Program-made: the position numbers and the translations under genes | Notes under the pieces: model-generated | The model's database searches: none | What the model was told of the DNA's origin: nothing | The model's input: only the letters and a program-made list of their open reading frames with translations | Part shown: piece by piece, positions 47,843 through 58,051 of the stretch | Numbering within the stretch: the stretch's first letter is position 1 | Layout of the letters: the number at the start of each line of letters is the position of its first letter | NCBI GenBank assembly: GCA_963989385.1 | Contig: OZ022499.1 | Location: 55,261,437-55,325,436 of the forward strand | Length of the DNA stretch: 64,000 nt | DNA from: Ctena decussata | Lineage: Eukaryota; Mollusca; Bivalvia; Lucinida; Lucinidae | Direction of reading: 5' to 3'

Positions 47843-48574
47843 AAAGGACCTCTGACAGTATCAATGCAAATTTGCCTATTTTTCGACAAATTATTGCACC
47901 TTCCTCAGGCAGCAAAAGTTGAAATATTTGGCATTAATATGTAGACTTGTGTACTGTAAAGACATTTTAAGAGTGATTTTGAAAAATTAGCATGCCTCAT
48001 GACTAACTTAAACTGATTTTATCAAGAGGGGTAAGTGATTTTTTCAGTCTCTGAAAATAAGTCCATTTTTTTGGTTTTCCAATATATCGAAATTTTAATT
48101 GATAACTATGCTTAAACTGACATACACACTACTATTACTGATATTAAGCAATATCTTTTCAATAATAAGGACCTTTGCCTATTTATAGATATAAAGGGTG
48201 TAAGTACTCCACCCACTTTTTCAGTTTTTCAGCTGTAGACTATCTTTTCCCCCCGTGCCTCAGCAAGCTACTCACATATAATGTGTATTATGATAGTACA
48301 CACATACATGCGAAGTGGCTAGCTGAGGCACGGGGGGGAAAAGTATCTTTAAAACACTTTTCCTGTTTCCATTACGTTTAATGATAGAATTTGGCTTTTT
48401 CCACCAAAAATTGAAGTCTATGTGCTAAAAAATCAGAAATTAAATTCATGGCCAGTTAGGGGCAACAAGAACAACAAGAACAACAAATTTCAAGAGAAAT
48501 TCTTCGGTATATCAAAAAATTAATTTTGACTGATTTTATAGGCAAATTAACATTACAACCGTCAGAGGTCCTTT
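47843..48574. mobile_element. ~0.73 kb TIR element with an internal hairpin
   Basis: AAAGGACCTCTGAC (47843-47856) is exactly repeated in reverse as GTCAGAGGTCCTTT (48561-48574), and the similarity extends inwards to TTTGCCT. A strong inner hairpin at about 48243-48345 pairs CTTTTCCCCCCGTGCCTCAG with CTGAGGCACGGGGGGGAAAAG. It is non-coding. The superfamily is unresolved. Confidence 0.62.
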
Positions 48575-48705
48575 ACCGATGGTAATTGTATTGTACACAT
48601 TGGCATGCCTAACTTTCTTTCTTGTTCTGACATCTATGCAATTTTGGCACGCAACAACCTTAGCCCATTCATGCCTAGAGTTCCATCAATGGGAAATAGG
48701 CAAAC

Positions 48706-48762
48706 AGTGCAGACCCAGATCAGACTCCGCAAACGCGGCGTCTGATCAGGGTCTGCACTTTT
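48706..48762. repeat. short foldback hairpin
   Basis: GTGCAGACCCAGATCAGACT pairs with GTCTGATCAGGGTCTGCAC around CCGCAAACGCGG. Confidence 0.75.
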
Positions 48763-48794
48763 TGCAAAGGACAAATGGGTATTTCTCCTAAAAA

Positions 48795-50138
48795 CTAGAA
48801 AGTTGTCCAGGGACAACTGGTCGAGCCCGCTGTTTGCAATAGTGACCTATAAGTATGTCAAGAATTAGTAACTGCTTCACTCTGGAAAGAAGCAAAACAA
48901 CATCATGCTTAGCCAGCATATTTCTTTTTTTTTTTTCTTCAAATTTTCACAAAGGAAAATAAGTAGAAGTGATGACCCACGCAAGCTCAATTTATGACAA
49001 TTACACTATCTGACTTTCAAGTGTGACCTTGACCTTGGACCTACCCAAACATGTATGTCACTTGACTCTTCCAGTCATCAAGAAGAACAATTGTGCCAAA
49101 TTATTTTGAAATCCATGCATAAATGTAGAAGTAATGGTTTGATCAAGCTCAATTTATGACCATTTTATCATTTGACCTTCAAGTGTGACCTTGACTTTGG
49201 ACCTACTTGAACAAGTATTTTAAATGGCACTTCTACTCATCAAGGAGAACAATTGTGCCAAATTATTTTGAAATCCATTCGTAAATGTTGAAGTTTTGGC
49301 TCGGACAAGCTCAAATTATGGCCATTTTATCATTTGACCTACAAGTGTGACCTTGACCTTGGACCTACCTGAACAAATGTTCCAAATGGCACTTTTACTC
49401 ATCAAGGAGAACAATTGTGCCAAATTATTTTGAAATCCATCCACAAATGTAGAACTAATGGCTCGGACAAGCTCAATTTATAGCCATTTTATCATTTGAC
49501 CTTCAAGTGTGACCTTGACCTTTCACCTACCTGAACAAATGTTCCAAATAGCACTTTTACTCATCAAGGAGAACAATTGTGCCAAATTATTTTGGAATCC
49601 ATCCATAAATGTAGAAGTAATGGCTCGGACAAGCTCAATTTATGGCCATTTTATCATTTGACCTTCAAGTGTGACCTTGACCTTGTACCTACCTAATCCT
49701 TCAAGTGTGACCTTGACCTTGTACCTACCTTATCAAATGTTTCAAATAGCACTTCTATTTATCAAGGAGAACAACTGTGTCAAATTATTTTGAAATCCAT
49801 CCATAAATGTAGAAGTAATGGCTCGGACAAGCTCAATTTATGGCATTTTATCATTTGACCTTCAAGTGTGACCTTGACCTTGTACCTACCTAATCCTTCA
49901 AGTGTGACCTTGACCTTGTACCTACCTAATCAAATGTTTCAAATAACACTTCTACTTATCAAGGAGAACAACTGTGCCAAATTATTTCGAAATCCATCCA
50001 TAAATGTAGAAGTTATGGCCCGGACAAATCCGGACGGACACGCGCACTCACTCACGCACGCACGCACTAATTCAGTTAGGACATACACTGAACTGAAGTT
50101 GTAACAACTATGTCTCGCTCACCGCAAGCGGGCTCGAC
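48795..50138 (-). mobile_element. Helitron/Helentron-like non-autonomous element with 162 bp tandem core (H3)
   Basis: The perfect 12 bp repeat GTCGAGCCCGCT (48820-48831) is inverted at 50127-50138. Read on the minus strand, the 3' end has this repeat, then a perfect hairpin AGTTGTCC-CT-GGACAACT (48801-48818), then CTAG (48795-48798), exactly the order in H1 and H2. The 5' microsatellite (GTGCGTGCGTGAGTGAG on the minus strand) lies at about 50027-50067. Core units contain CAAGTGTGACCTTGACCTTG, first spaced 162 bp (49021, 49183, 49345, 49507). Two later units have a small extra duplication. It is non-coding. Confidence 0.78.
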
Positions 50139-51470
50139 AATAAATAGAAATGATACAGTTAAACTAAAGTAGATACCCCTTAAATGGCAAATGGACTCAT
50201 CCAATTGATAAAAACAGAAGAGTCCACTGGGGATAAATGGGTTAATATGGCAATGTTGGTAATTGTTGTTGCCGTTTTGGCAAATAAGTTATTAGACAAA
50301 GACAGTTGTTTGCGCCCATTTTACTATTCACAACAGGAAAATGTTAAGACACACAGACCCGCTTATTTTTATGGTCGGGCCATTTAATAGAATTCCACAT
50401 TTTTTTATTTAACCAAGTTCCAGCTTGATTGGAAATAAAATGTAGGAGGAGTTATCCGATAGGAAAGGCCTCATGGCTGCAAAAGAATATATAACAGCTG
50501 ACAAACAGAAGCAATAGGTCAATAAAATGAATGCAGAATTACCCACTTAACATACCGAATTTTATCAGTATACCGATAATCATTCTCATATGTGGAGCGG
50601 TTTTGAAAACGAAAATGTATCTAAAAAGGGAGGTAAATCCGCTACAAATGTCGGAGAATAGCCTCGTAACGATATGCTCTGCTCCACATCGCAGTCATAC
50701 TGTTTCCGAAAATTTCTGCTTGATTTGCTGTAAACTGCAGCAGGCATTATCCTAAAGGGAAAAACGTTCACAGACGGCCGGGCACGAGCGCCATAACACC
50801 AAACGTCCCGTTTTCAAATGGTCGTTTAAAATGGCACCCGATTACCCATTACAGTTAAAAAAGTTTTCATATACCAGTATACTAAATGGAAAAGATAATA
50901 CGTGAATAAATGACAGTGCACAGAAAAACGAGGCGGCAAATCAACACGGGTTCCTTGGATTTAGCGCTGCAAGTTAACTTCACGGCTGCAAACTGTTAAG
51001 GGAAAACAGAAACAATTCTTTTCTCAGTCAAAAGAAATATGTCTATAAAAAATAAAAAGAATGCATCTTAAACCTGGTAAACCACAATAAAGAACAAAAA
51101 AAAAAAAAAAAAAAAAAACACACACAAGGAAACCGCTAAAGACAAAACCAACTACTTGAGCAACGTGGTTAAAAGATCTTAAGCACATTTGCATACTGCA
51201 CAAATCTAGAGTAACCTGCTTGCAGGTTTAGCTGCTGGTCAAGACAAGCGCAATTTGATAGACTGCATATTTGAAGAACAAACCAGAATGTGGTCAAATG
51301 CACAGTCTCACAGTGTCAACATTCGCAGTTCGCATATACCGGTTTTTCACTAGTTAATGGTATATGGATACATCTCTCTATTTCTCTCACATTTTTACAT
51401 AAAAAACATATTCTGCGACTTCATATTTACATTCCTGACTTGAGAAACCCCTCTAAAGTGGAAGTCTACA
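50139..51470. other. non-coding stretch with poly(A)
   Basis: About 22 A residues occur near 51097-51118. No gene or repeat family is supported in this interval. Confidence 0.35.
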
Positions 51471-51473
51471 CTT

Positions 51474-51516
51474 AAGGGAAAGCGTTTGCTCCTAGGGGAG
51501 CAAATTCTTTCCTTTA
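51474..51516. repeat. short hairpin
   Basis: AAGGGAAAGCGTTTGCTCC pairs with GGAGCAAATTCTTTCCTTT across a TAGG centre. Confidence 0.65.
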
Positions 51517-51587
51517 AAAAGATGACTCCCAATTAGAAGGGAGATAAAAATGAAATGGAAAAGATATCGTCCCTGGAGTTATACCCA

Positions 51588-51660
51588 TCTGGGCACGTGA
51601 CGTCGAGGTGACGTCGTGCTGGCGTCACGTCATTTCGACGTCATGTGCCTCCTGGGACTT
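51588..51660. repeat. small GACGTC-rich palindromic repeat
   Basis: TGGGCACGTGACGTCGAGGT, then GGCGTCACGTCATTTCGACG and GTCATGTGCCTCCTGGGA, form a compact palindrome. A similar unit (AGGCACATGACCTCGTAACG, CGTCAGTTGCCCGCTTGGTA) sits in the centre of element A at about 18944-19034. Confidence 0.55.
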
Positions 51661-51679
51661 CACTCTATATTGAAGTTAT

Positions 51680-51825
51680 TTAGAGTGCTCCTATGTTAAT
51701 TATTACATGTATGCTTCCTTTTCACGTTCTCATTGTCCATAATATTGCTGATGTAGGCTATAAACATTGTTATATGTTTAATGCTGAAAAAAGATTTGTA
51801 TTGTATTGTATTGTATTTGCCCCAA
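51680..51825 (+). repeat. probable LINE 3' end with (TTGTA)n tail
   Basis: ATGCTGAAAAAAGATTTG is followed by four TTGTA/GTATT units up to about 51822. This is the kind of short-repeat tail that ends non-LTR elements. No coding part of this copy is visible upstream. Confidence 0.45.
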
Positions 51826-51847
51826 TTTAATGCTCAGTAATCTCTGA

Positions 51848-52156
51848 TGCATCCATCTCGATGGAACCGCCCCGATTGCACTTGAAACTGGCAGCTATAA
51901 TGGCTTAGAAGTTAGTGACAGAAAATGCTTTAGCTGTAGGAATGCTGTTGAGGATGAAATCCATGTTTTATTACATTGTCCGCTGTACACTGAGTTCCGA
52001 AATGAGCTGTTTATTGAAGCTGAGCTTATACTAAATGGTTTTCAGAACTTAAATGATATTGAAAAAGTATCTTTTATTTTAGCTAATCCTTCCATAGTCA
52101 AGATAAGTGCCAAAACCTGTTATTTGATTTTAAACAAAAGGCGTAGTCTGCTGTAC
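51848..52156 (+). pseudogene. 5'-truncated LINE ORF2 fragment (C-terminal zinc knuckle)
   Basis: One open frame reads GTAPIALETGSYNG, then RKCFSCRNAVEDEIHVLLHC, and continues to a TGA after NKRRSLLYS. The C-x2-C-x9-H-x4-C spacing is identical to the C-terminal knuckle of the full LINE at 54563 (residues 1068-1086 there), and VEDE-H is shared. A stop lies just upstream of the fragment, so only the last ~100 residues of ORF2 remain. It is on the opposite strand to the full element and differs enough to be another subfamily. Confidence 0.75.
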
Positions 52157-52895
52157 AGTTGATGTAAATATGTATATTGTGTACCATATTTTTATAAGTG
52201 TCCATTTAAATGTAAAAAGCTGTCTGTTATTTACAATACTAACTGCTGTTTTGCCCCGGTGGTGCGGTTGATACCCAATGCTGAGCCCATGATCGGGTCC
52301 ATGCTGTTTGGACATTGGCTCCGCCACATGTTCCCTGTTATCATGGACTCAGCGTGGGGTATCAGGGAGGATTTACCACTGGGACAGTATACATTTCAAC
52401 GGACACGATTATTTCTTTTAGTGCAGATTAAAGTTGCAATTTCATTTTATCTGTTGCTCTGGTCCCTACGCTGCATTTGATTTCCCATGCCGTGTCCGGA
52501 CCCGGCAACATGCTGTGTGGACATTGGTTCCACCGCGTGTTCCCGGTTATCCGGACTCGGCATGGGGTATCGAGGGAAGGTAGCGCATGCAGGGCATTAA
52601 TTTATGGTACGTTTTAGAGTGATAATGGCTCATACAATTAGATAATGCGTGTCGCTTTTTTATCATACTAATTGCTGTTTTGTCCCAGTACTGCATTTAA
52701 TAATTTGGCTCAGTGTGGGGTATTTAGAGGATGTAGTGCTGGTGCAGGACACAAGAACAGACACATTTTAGAGCGATCGTCTCTCATAGCTCAATATTGA
52801 GTCGCAATTTTACATCTTATATCGATTTTTTTAACTGTGTTTATGTACATGTAAAATTGGTGAGACGTTAATAAAATTATCTTATCTTATCTGCA
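52157..52895 (+). repeat. LINE 3' region made of three foldback repeats, (TTATC)n end
   Basis: Units starting near 52245, 52450 and 52668 share TGCTGTTTTGCCCC-like openings and a GGGTATC closing. In the first, TGATACCCAATGCTGAG (about 52268) pairs with CTCAGCGTGGGGTATCA (about 52348). The last unit is followed by TTAATAAAATTATCTTATC, a polyadenylation-like signal with a short repeat. It may be the 3' untranslated region of the fragment upstream, or a separate element. Confidence 0.5.
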
Positions 52896-53937
52896 TCTCG
52901 TAAAACTTAGGAATTTTACACTTTTATTTGGTTTGTTTACTTGCAATTAATTTGAATGGCGATTCATCAAAAACCTTTGTTTATCCCCAAAACAGATGGT
53001 CTAGTATTTGTTTTCGTAGTTTCCTTAAGGTATGGGTCTAAAATATGTACATACATATTTCAGTTTAATTGCAGTCCGGCAATTTTAAAAATGCACTTAG
53101 GATGATATCATATTACACAAACTAAACAATTTCCAAGTTTTGAGTGGGAAATATAAACAGGAACGGAATATCCCTATTTGTCTCCGGTTAATTCATTTGT
53201 ATAATTTGACACTGAATAGTTTGCGCATAAGTGAGCCCTCTAATTGACTGCAAGAATTGACAAAATATCGGAAAATAATAAAAACGATATGTTGACATGT
53301 GTCCTACCCATATATTGTTGTCGTTTCTTTGAGAAATGTTTGATTTTGACCATTTTTATCGCTGGTGTGATCAAAATTACCCAGGTAAATGATGGGACAA
53401 ATTGCTGCGTGAAATACTCATGGGAAAATCTATTCAGCTGTTGTAATTGATTTTCTTTCTGTTTTTGGGGATCACATTTGTTCTTACGTTTTGTGAAAAT
53501 ATTTGGTACTACCGTTTCACCACCTTTCCATCGAGAGATCCTAAAAAACTCCAGACTACATCATTAATCCTGTGATAGAAGATCTTGAAAGTGGAGGTCA
53601 GTGGGAATGAAATATAGGGTGCAAATTGGCGGCCACGAAAGCGAGTTTCGCATGAGAAGTTACGTGACGTGCGCAGTTTAGCTTTCGAACCGCTGTGAAA
53701 CTCGACTGGATAAGACTGAATATGTAAACTACCTAATCTAAAACAGTTTTCGATAGCAAATTTACACAGTCTTATCCAGTCCAACACTGTCTAGCTGGTC
53801 ACCACTGTATCATTCGAAAACCGAGATCAATTCTAGACAGTTACAGTTTGGTATTAGATTTAAAAAGTTTTATTGCAGTCAATCATCGGAATTAGGCACA
53901 AGTTAAACAAATAAATGGTACAACAATATGATATAAT
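52896..53937. other. non-coding stretch with a small hairpin
   Basis: ACTGGATAAGACTG (53705-53718) is inverted exactly at 53767-53780. A 92-codon minus-strand frame (53509-53787) spans it but has no domain I recognise. Confidence 0.4.
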
Positions 53938-54174
53938 TGAGCCGCGACATAACAAAACCAATAAAGTGGTTGTGCGCCCAGCGCAGACTCAGGTCAGCCT
54001 GGGCATCCGCCCAGTCTGATCAGAGTCTTCGCTGTCTGCACTAAGTAGCTTGGACCCTTAGCTACCCTTTAAGCGCTTGGCGAAAAGCCTGATCAGACTT
54101 GGCGGATGCCTAGGTTGCTCTTAGTCTTCACTGGGCGCACAGCCACTTTATCGGTTTTCTCGTGTCGCGGCTCA
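53938..54174. repeat. foldback element, family 1, copy 8
   Basis: The ends are TGAGCCGCGACATAACAAAA and TTCTCGTGTCGCGGCTCA. The centre AGTAGCTTGGACCCTTAGCT is in forward orientation. Its right end stops about five bases before the tail of the LINE at 54179, so one element inserted at the edge of the other. Confidence 0.87.
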
Positions 54175-54562
54175 TATCAACAAACAAACAAACAAACAAA
54201 ATTTTATTCAGTATTTCAGGCCACCGGCCCATTATACAAAACATTTTATAATCCATTTATCATCGAGTGCCATATCATTCTATATACGGTATATATTTAA
54301 CTTTCATTTATACATGAAATATACCACCGAGCATAAACCTATAAAAAAGACGGTTCACTGTACTGTACACCGTATCATAACCAAATAATAGATATAGTAT
54401 TTGGTAATTAATGCAGCGTTTGTAGTTGCATTATAAAATTTAACAAATAAATGCACACTTTTACATAATAACTCCTATGCGCAAAACAAGTTTGCAAGCC
54501 CCTATTATGAAAACTTAACACAATATTTAAATAAAATATTGTGTGAAATTCATATTCGCTTC

Positions 54563-57500
54563 TTATGGTTCCATCGTCAATTCATTCCTGTGTTTAAAGG
54601 CATAATAAATAAATTTAGACAAATTTTGTGTATCTAACTCACTAGAATTCATTAACCTATTAAAAGTTGCTAGATCAGAATAAGTATCAGTCAACTGTGG
54701 TAAATATATCAACCTTAAATGTGAGTATGCAGAGCAATGCATTACAAAGTGTAGCTCATCTTCAACTGCATGTCTGTTACATAAGGTACATAGCCTTTCC
54801 TCATAAGGTATATTATTATGTCTACCAGTTTCAACTCTTAATGAGTGTACAGAACATCTCAATCTAGATAAAGCAATGCGAAATTTTAATGGAATCTTAT
54901 AATGAATATAATTTGGAATTGTAAGAACATCCATAAAATATCTGTAGTACCGTGCCTTATTAGAATCATTGATTTTCATACGCCATTCTTGGTTTCCACA
55001 ATCTATTAACCTTTGTTTAAATATTTTCAGAAAAGTATTAACATCGCCAACATTTTCATGTATCCAAACATAACCAAAACCATATCGAAATAGCATATTA
55101 CGTACTTTCGAAGCCCAAGTAATTCTTCCTACATTATCAAGATTTCTTAACATTTTATAACAATAATATGGATATCGATCTTTATCCATTCTAGTAAGCC
55201 TTATCCAATATTTAATACATTTAGTAGCATAATCAACAAAAAGAGGATATCTGCCACATTCTCCTCTAACAAATGCATGAAAGGTTTGAGCTGGTAATTT
55301 TAAGTACTTTTTACAAAATTTGTCTTGAACATTTTCAATAATTTCAGAATATTCAAACCCCCAAATTTCTGCAGCGTAACACAAAACTGGTTTAACCATA
55401 GTGTCAAAAAGTTTAAATAAATCTGTAAATTCAAAATACCCAATACTATTCTGTATCTTAAGTAATGACAGAATAGATTTCCTTGCCTGTATTGCTAATG
55501 TATCTTTTGCCCTTGACCATATAAGTTTTGGGGTCACACTTAAACCCATGTATTTATAAATTGAAACAGCTTCAATTTCTTCACCCTTAAAGAACCATTT
55601 CTCCGTATTTCTAAGAAAACCGCCATTTCTAAACACAATTACCTTTGTTTTAGACAGATTCACTTTCATCTTTGTTCTATCACAAAATTGTGATGTAATA
55701 TCAATTTGCATTTGAAGAGCTCTTACACTGTCGCTCACTTCAGCAAAATCATCAGCATATGCTATAGCTAAAATCTCCTCACCATCATTTGTAATTTGTA
55801 TACCGCGTATTCCAGATTGTTTTAAATCATCTATAAGATCATCGATAAATAAACTAAATAAGATGGGGCTTAATTTACATCCTTGACGTGTACCTATGTT
55901 ACATGTGAAGTATTTTGTAAAGCTCTGATTATTGAATTTTACACATGAACATAACTGACTATACATTGATACAAGCAATGTCATAAATTTTCCAGTTACA
56001 CCCTTCCGCCTAAGAGAATTAAAAAGTTCTAAATGATCTACTCTATCAAAAGCTTTAGAAAAATCTATGAAAATACAATAAAACCTACCCCCTTTTTTGC
56101 TAAGATATTTTTGGCCCATAGACATTAAAACAAACAAATTATCAATAGCAGAGTATCCTTTCCGAAATCCAGCTTGGGCCTCACTTATTTTCTTACTTTC
56201 CTCAGCCCAATTATATAATCGGTTGTGCATCATTCCGGTAAGAACTTTATTTAAAACATCTATTAGAGATATACCTCGAAAGTTGTTTGGATCTGCTAAA
56301 GAGCCAGCTTTATATAATGGACATAAAATACTTCTGCCCCATGGCTGAGGGAATATCCCTAATTCAAAAACTCTATTATAAAGAGACAACAAGACTGGCG
56401 CTGTTATACCAAAAGTACTTTTTATCATTTCCGACAAAATACCATCAGGTCCACCTGCTTTTCCTAATTTTAACTGATTAATACTTGAGGTAAGTTCATC
56501 CATATCAAATGGTTCATTTAAATAATTATCAATCAAATTATTATTATTATTATTGTTATTATTATTATCTAAATTTTCAAACCGATCAACTATCTCATCA
56601 TCATGAAGAAGATTTTTAAAATGGTTGTACCACTGATCACATGATATGTCAACTTTATCGGTCTTTTTAGGTTTGAATTTTTTAACTGTTTTCCAAAACA
56701 AATTCATATCTTTTCGTGAACTAACTAATTCGTTTCTGTTTTTACGTTGAAACTCTGACTTTTTGTTACGGCATAAAATTTTAAACCTATTTCTTATTTC
56801 TTTATAGTTGATTAGATTTTGTACTGTACTTTGTCCACGGAACATTCTTAAAAACATATATTTCTGCTTCCTTAATATTTCACAATCTCTGTCCCACCAA
56901 GGTTCTTGTATTCTTTTTTGTCTAGACGAATTACTTGTCATACATTTAGCGGCATTTTGATATAAGTTTAGTATCATACTTAACCCCTCATCTAGGCTGT
57001 TACCAATCGTAATAATTAACCTACTTCTTAGTTCTGTGAATAAGCTTTTAAAATTATCAACAAATTGAGACTTCTTGTCTTCTTTCCATGTATATCTCTG
57101 AAACATCTCATCAGAACAAAACATGTCATTTTCTTTTTCGTTAAATTTAGAATCATCAAAGTTAAATGTACAATGTAAAGGAAAATGCACTGATTCATAC
57201 CTATCACCCACTTCAAAATCTGATATATATGAAAACAAATTACTGGATACAATAAAATAATCGACAACGCTGCAACCATCGTTTGCAGTACATGTAATTT
57301 CACCATCAGTGTCATTATGCATTCTACCATTTACAATATGAATCGCAAAACTTTTGCATAAATCGATTAGAGATACCCCAAACGAATTCTGTGTTAAATC
57401 TTTTGAGTTTCTTTTCATTTGAAAATTATCATTTTCATATGCTGTTTCTCCTTCAAAAATATGGTCAATATTATCATCAATTAATATATCTTGCAGACTA

Positions 57501-57991
57501 CCACATCTAGCATTTAAATCACCAGCTACCAATAAATTTGCATCCGGATATCTCATCACTATTTGTAACAAGTAATCTTCAAGGATTTCGATACCGTTTG
57601 TACCATCTATTTCGTTATAGATAGGTGAACCCTCGGGAGAAACATAGGGAAATATCATAACAATATCATTTTTCTTATTGAACAAACAGCCTTTACAAAG
57701 TAAGACAACACAGTCTTTGAACTCTGAAAACACCCTCTTTACATTACCATTTGCTGTTAAACTACATCTTACAAAAACTGTGACCCCACCGGAATTTCTG
57801 CCTTGTTTCTTTCTTTTCGATCGTATATTGGTAAATGCTTTAAAACCATTAATAAATTCATCAAATATAGTTGAGGCATGACCCCAGGTTTCACAGAAAC
57901 TATAAATATCAAACTGTTTAACATATTCAATGAAGTCAAAATTATGTTCATGTTTCGCTAAACCCTCGATATTCCAACAACCAATCCGCAA
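54563..57991 (-). CDS. LINE ORF2: APE endonuclease and reverse transcriptase
   Basis: This is the enzyme of target-primed reverse transcription: it nicks the target and copies the element RNA. The endonuclease (about residues 1-275) has CWN (N7), CETW (E34), Y116, GDLNAR (D158, N160) and SVVDY (D244). The final SDH motif reads SVH (267-269), so the usual aspartate is valine. The reverse transcriptase has FIDFSKAFDR (D643), GTRQGCKLSP and AYADD (D747, D748). A C-terminal knuckle C1068-C1071-H1081-C1086 follows. There is no RNase H domain. An N/asparagine run near residue 480 comes from an AAT microsatellite. Codon 57991 is TTG, not ATG. The first in-frame ATG is at residue 112, inside the endonuclease. 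The frame is open back to the ORF1 stop at 58052, with no stop in the 20 codons between. Confidence 0.93.
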   Translation of the reverse strand: MRIGCWNIEGLAKHEHNFDFIEYVKQFDIYSFCETWGHASTIFDEFINGFKAFTNIRSKRKKQGRNSGGVTVFVRCSLTANGNVKRVFSEFKDCVVLLCKGCLFNKKNDIVMIFPYVSPEGSPIYNEIDGTNGIEILEDYLLQIVMRYPDANLLVAGDLNARCGSLQDILIDDNIDHIFEGETAYENDNFQMKRNSKDLTQNSFGVSLIDLCKSFAIHIVNGRMHNDTDGEITCTANDGCSVVDYFIVSSNLFSYISDFEVGDRYESVHFPLHCTFNFDDSKFNEKENDMFCSDEMFQRYTWKEDKKSQFVDNFKSLFTELRSRLIITIGNSLDEGLSMILNLYQNAAKCMTSNSSRQKRIQEPWWDRDCEILRKQKYMFLRMFRGQSTVQNLINYKEIRNRFKILCRNKKSEFQRKNRNELVSSRKDMNLFWKTVKKFKPKKTDKVDISCDQWYNHFKNLLHDDEIVDRFENLDNNNNNNNNNNLIDNYLNEPFDMDELTSSINQLKLGKAGGPDGILSEMIKSTFGITAPVLLSLYNRVFELGIFPQPWGRSILCPLYKAGSLADPNNFRGISLIDVLNKVLTGMMHNRLYNWAEESKKISEAQAGFRKGYSAIDNLFVLMSMGQKYLSKKGGRFYCIFIDFSKAFDRVDHLELFNSLRRKGVTGKFMTLLVSMYSQLCSCVKFNNQSFTKYFTCNIGTRQGCKLSPILFSLFIDDLIDDLKQSGIRGIQITNDGEEILAIAYADDFAEVSDSVRALQMQIDITSQFCDRTKMKVNLSKTKVIVFRNGGFLRNTEKWFFKGEEIEAVSIYKYMGLSVTPKLIWSRAKDTLAIQARKSILSLLKIQNSIGYFEFTDLFKLFDTMVKPVLCYAAEIWGFEYSEIIENVQDKFCKKYLKLPAQTFHAFVRGECGRYPLFVDYATKCIKYWIRLTRMDKDRYPYYCYKMLRNLDNVGRITWASKVRNMLFRYGFGYVWIHENVGDVNTFLKIFKQRLIDCGNQEWRMKINDSNKARYYRYFMDVLTIPNYIHYKIPLKFRIALSRLRCSVHSLRVETGRHNNIPYEERLCTLCNRHAVEDELHFVMHCSAYSHLRLIYLPQLTDTYSDLATFNRLMNSSELDTQNLSKFIYYAFKHRNELTMEP

Positions 57992-58051
57992 CCTTGATTG
58001 TACATGGCTATTTTCAGCGGTTTTTACCGCATTTGGGCTTCGGCCACAATT

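Noticed and set aside
53509..53787. 92-codon minus-strand open frame as a host exon
   Set aside because: No recognised motif. It spans a small inverted repeat and has no matching splice structure that I can defend.
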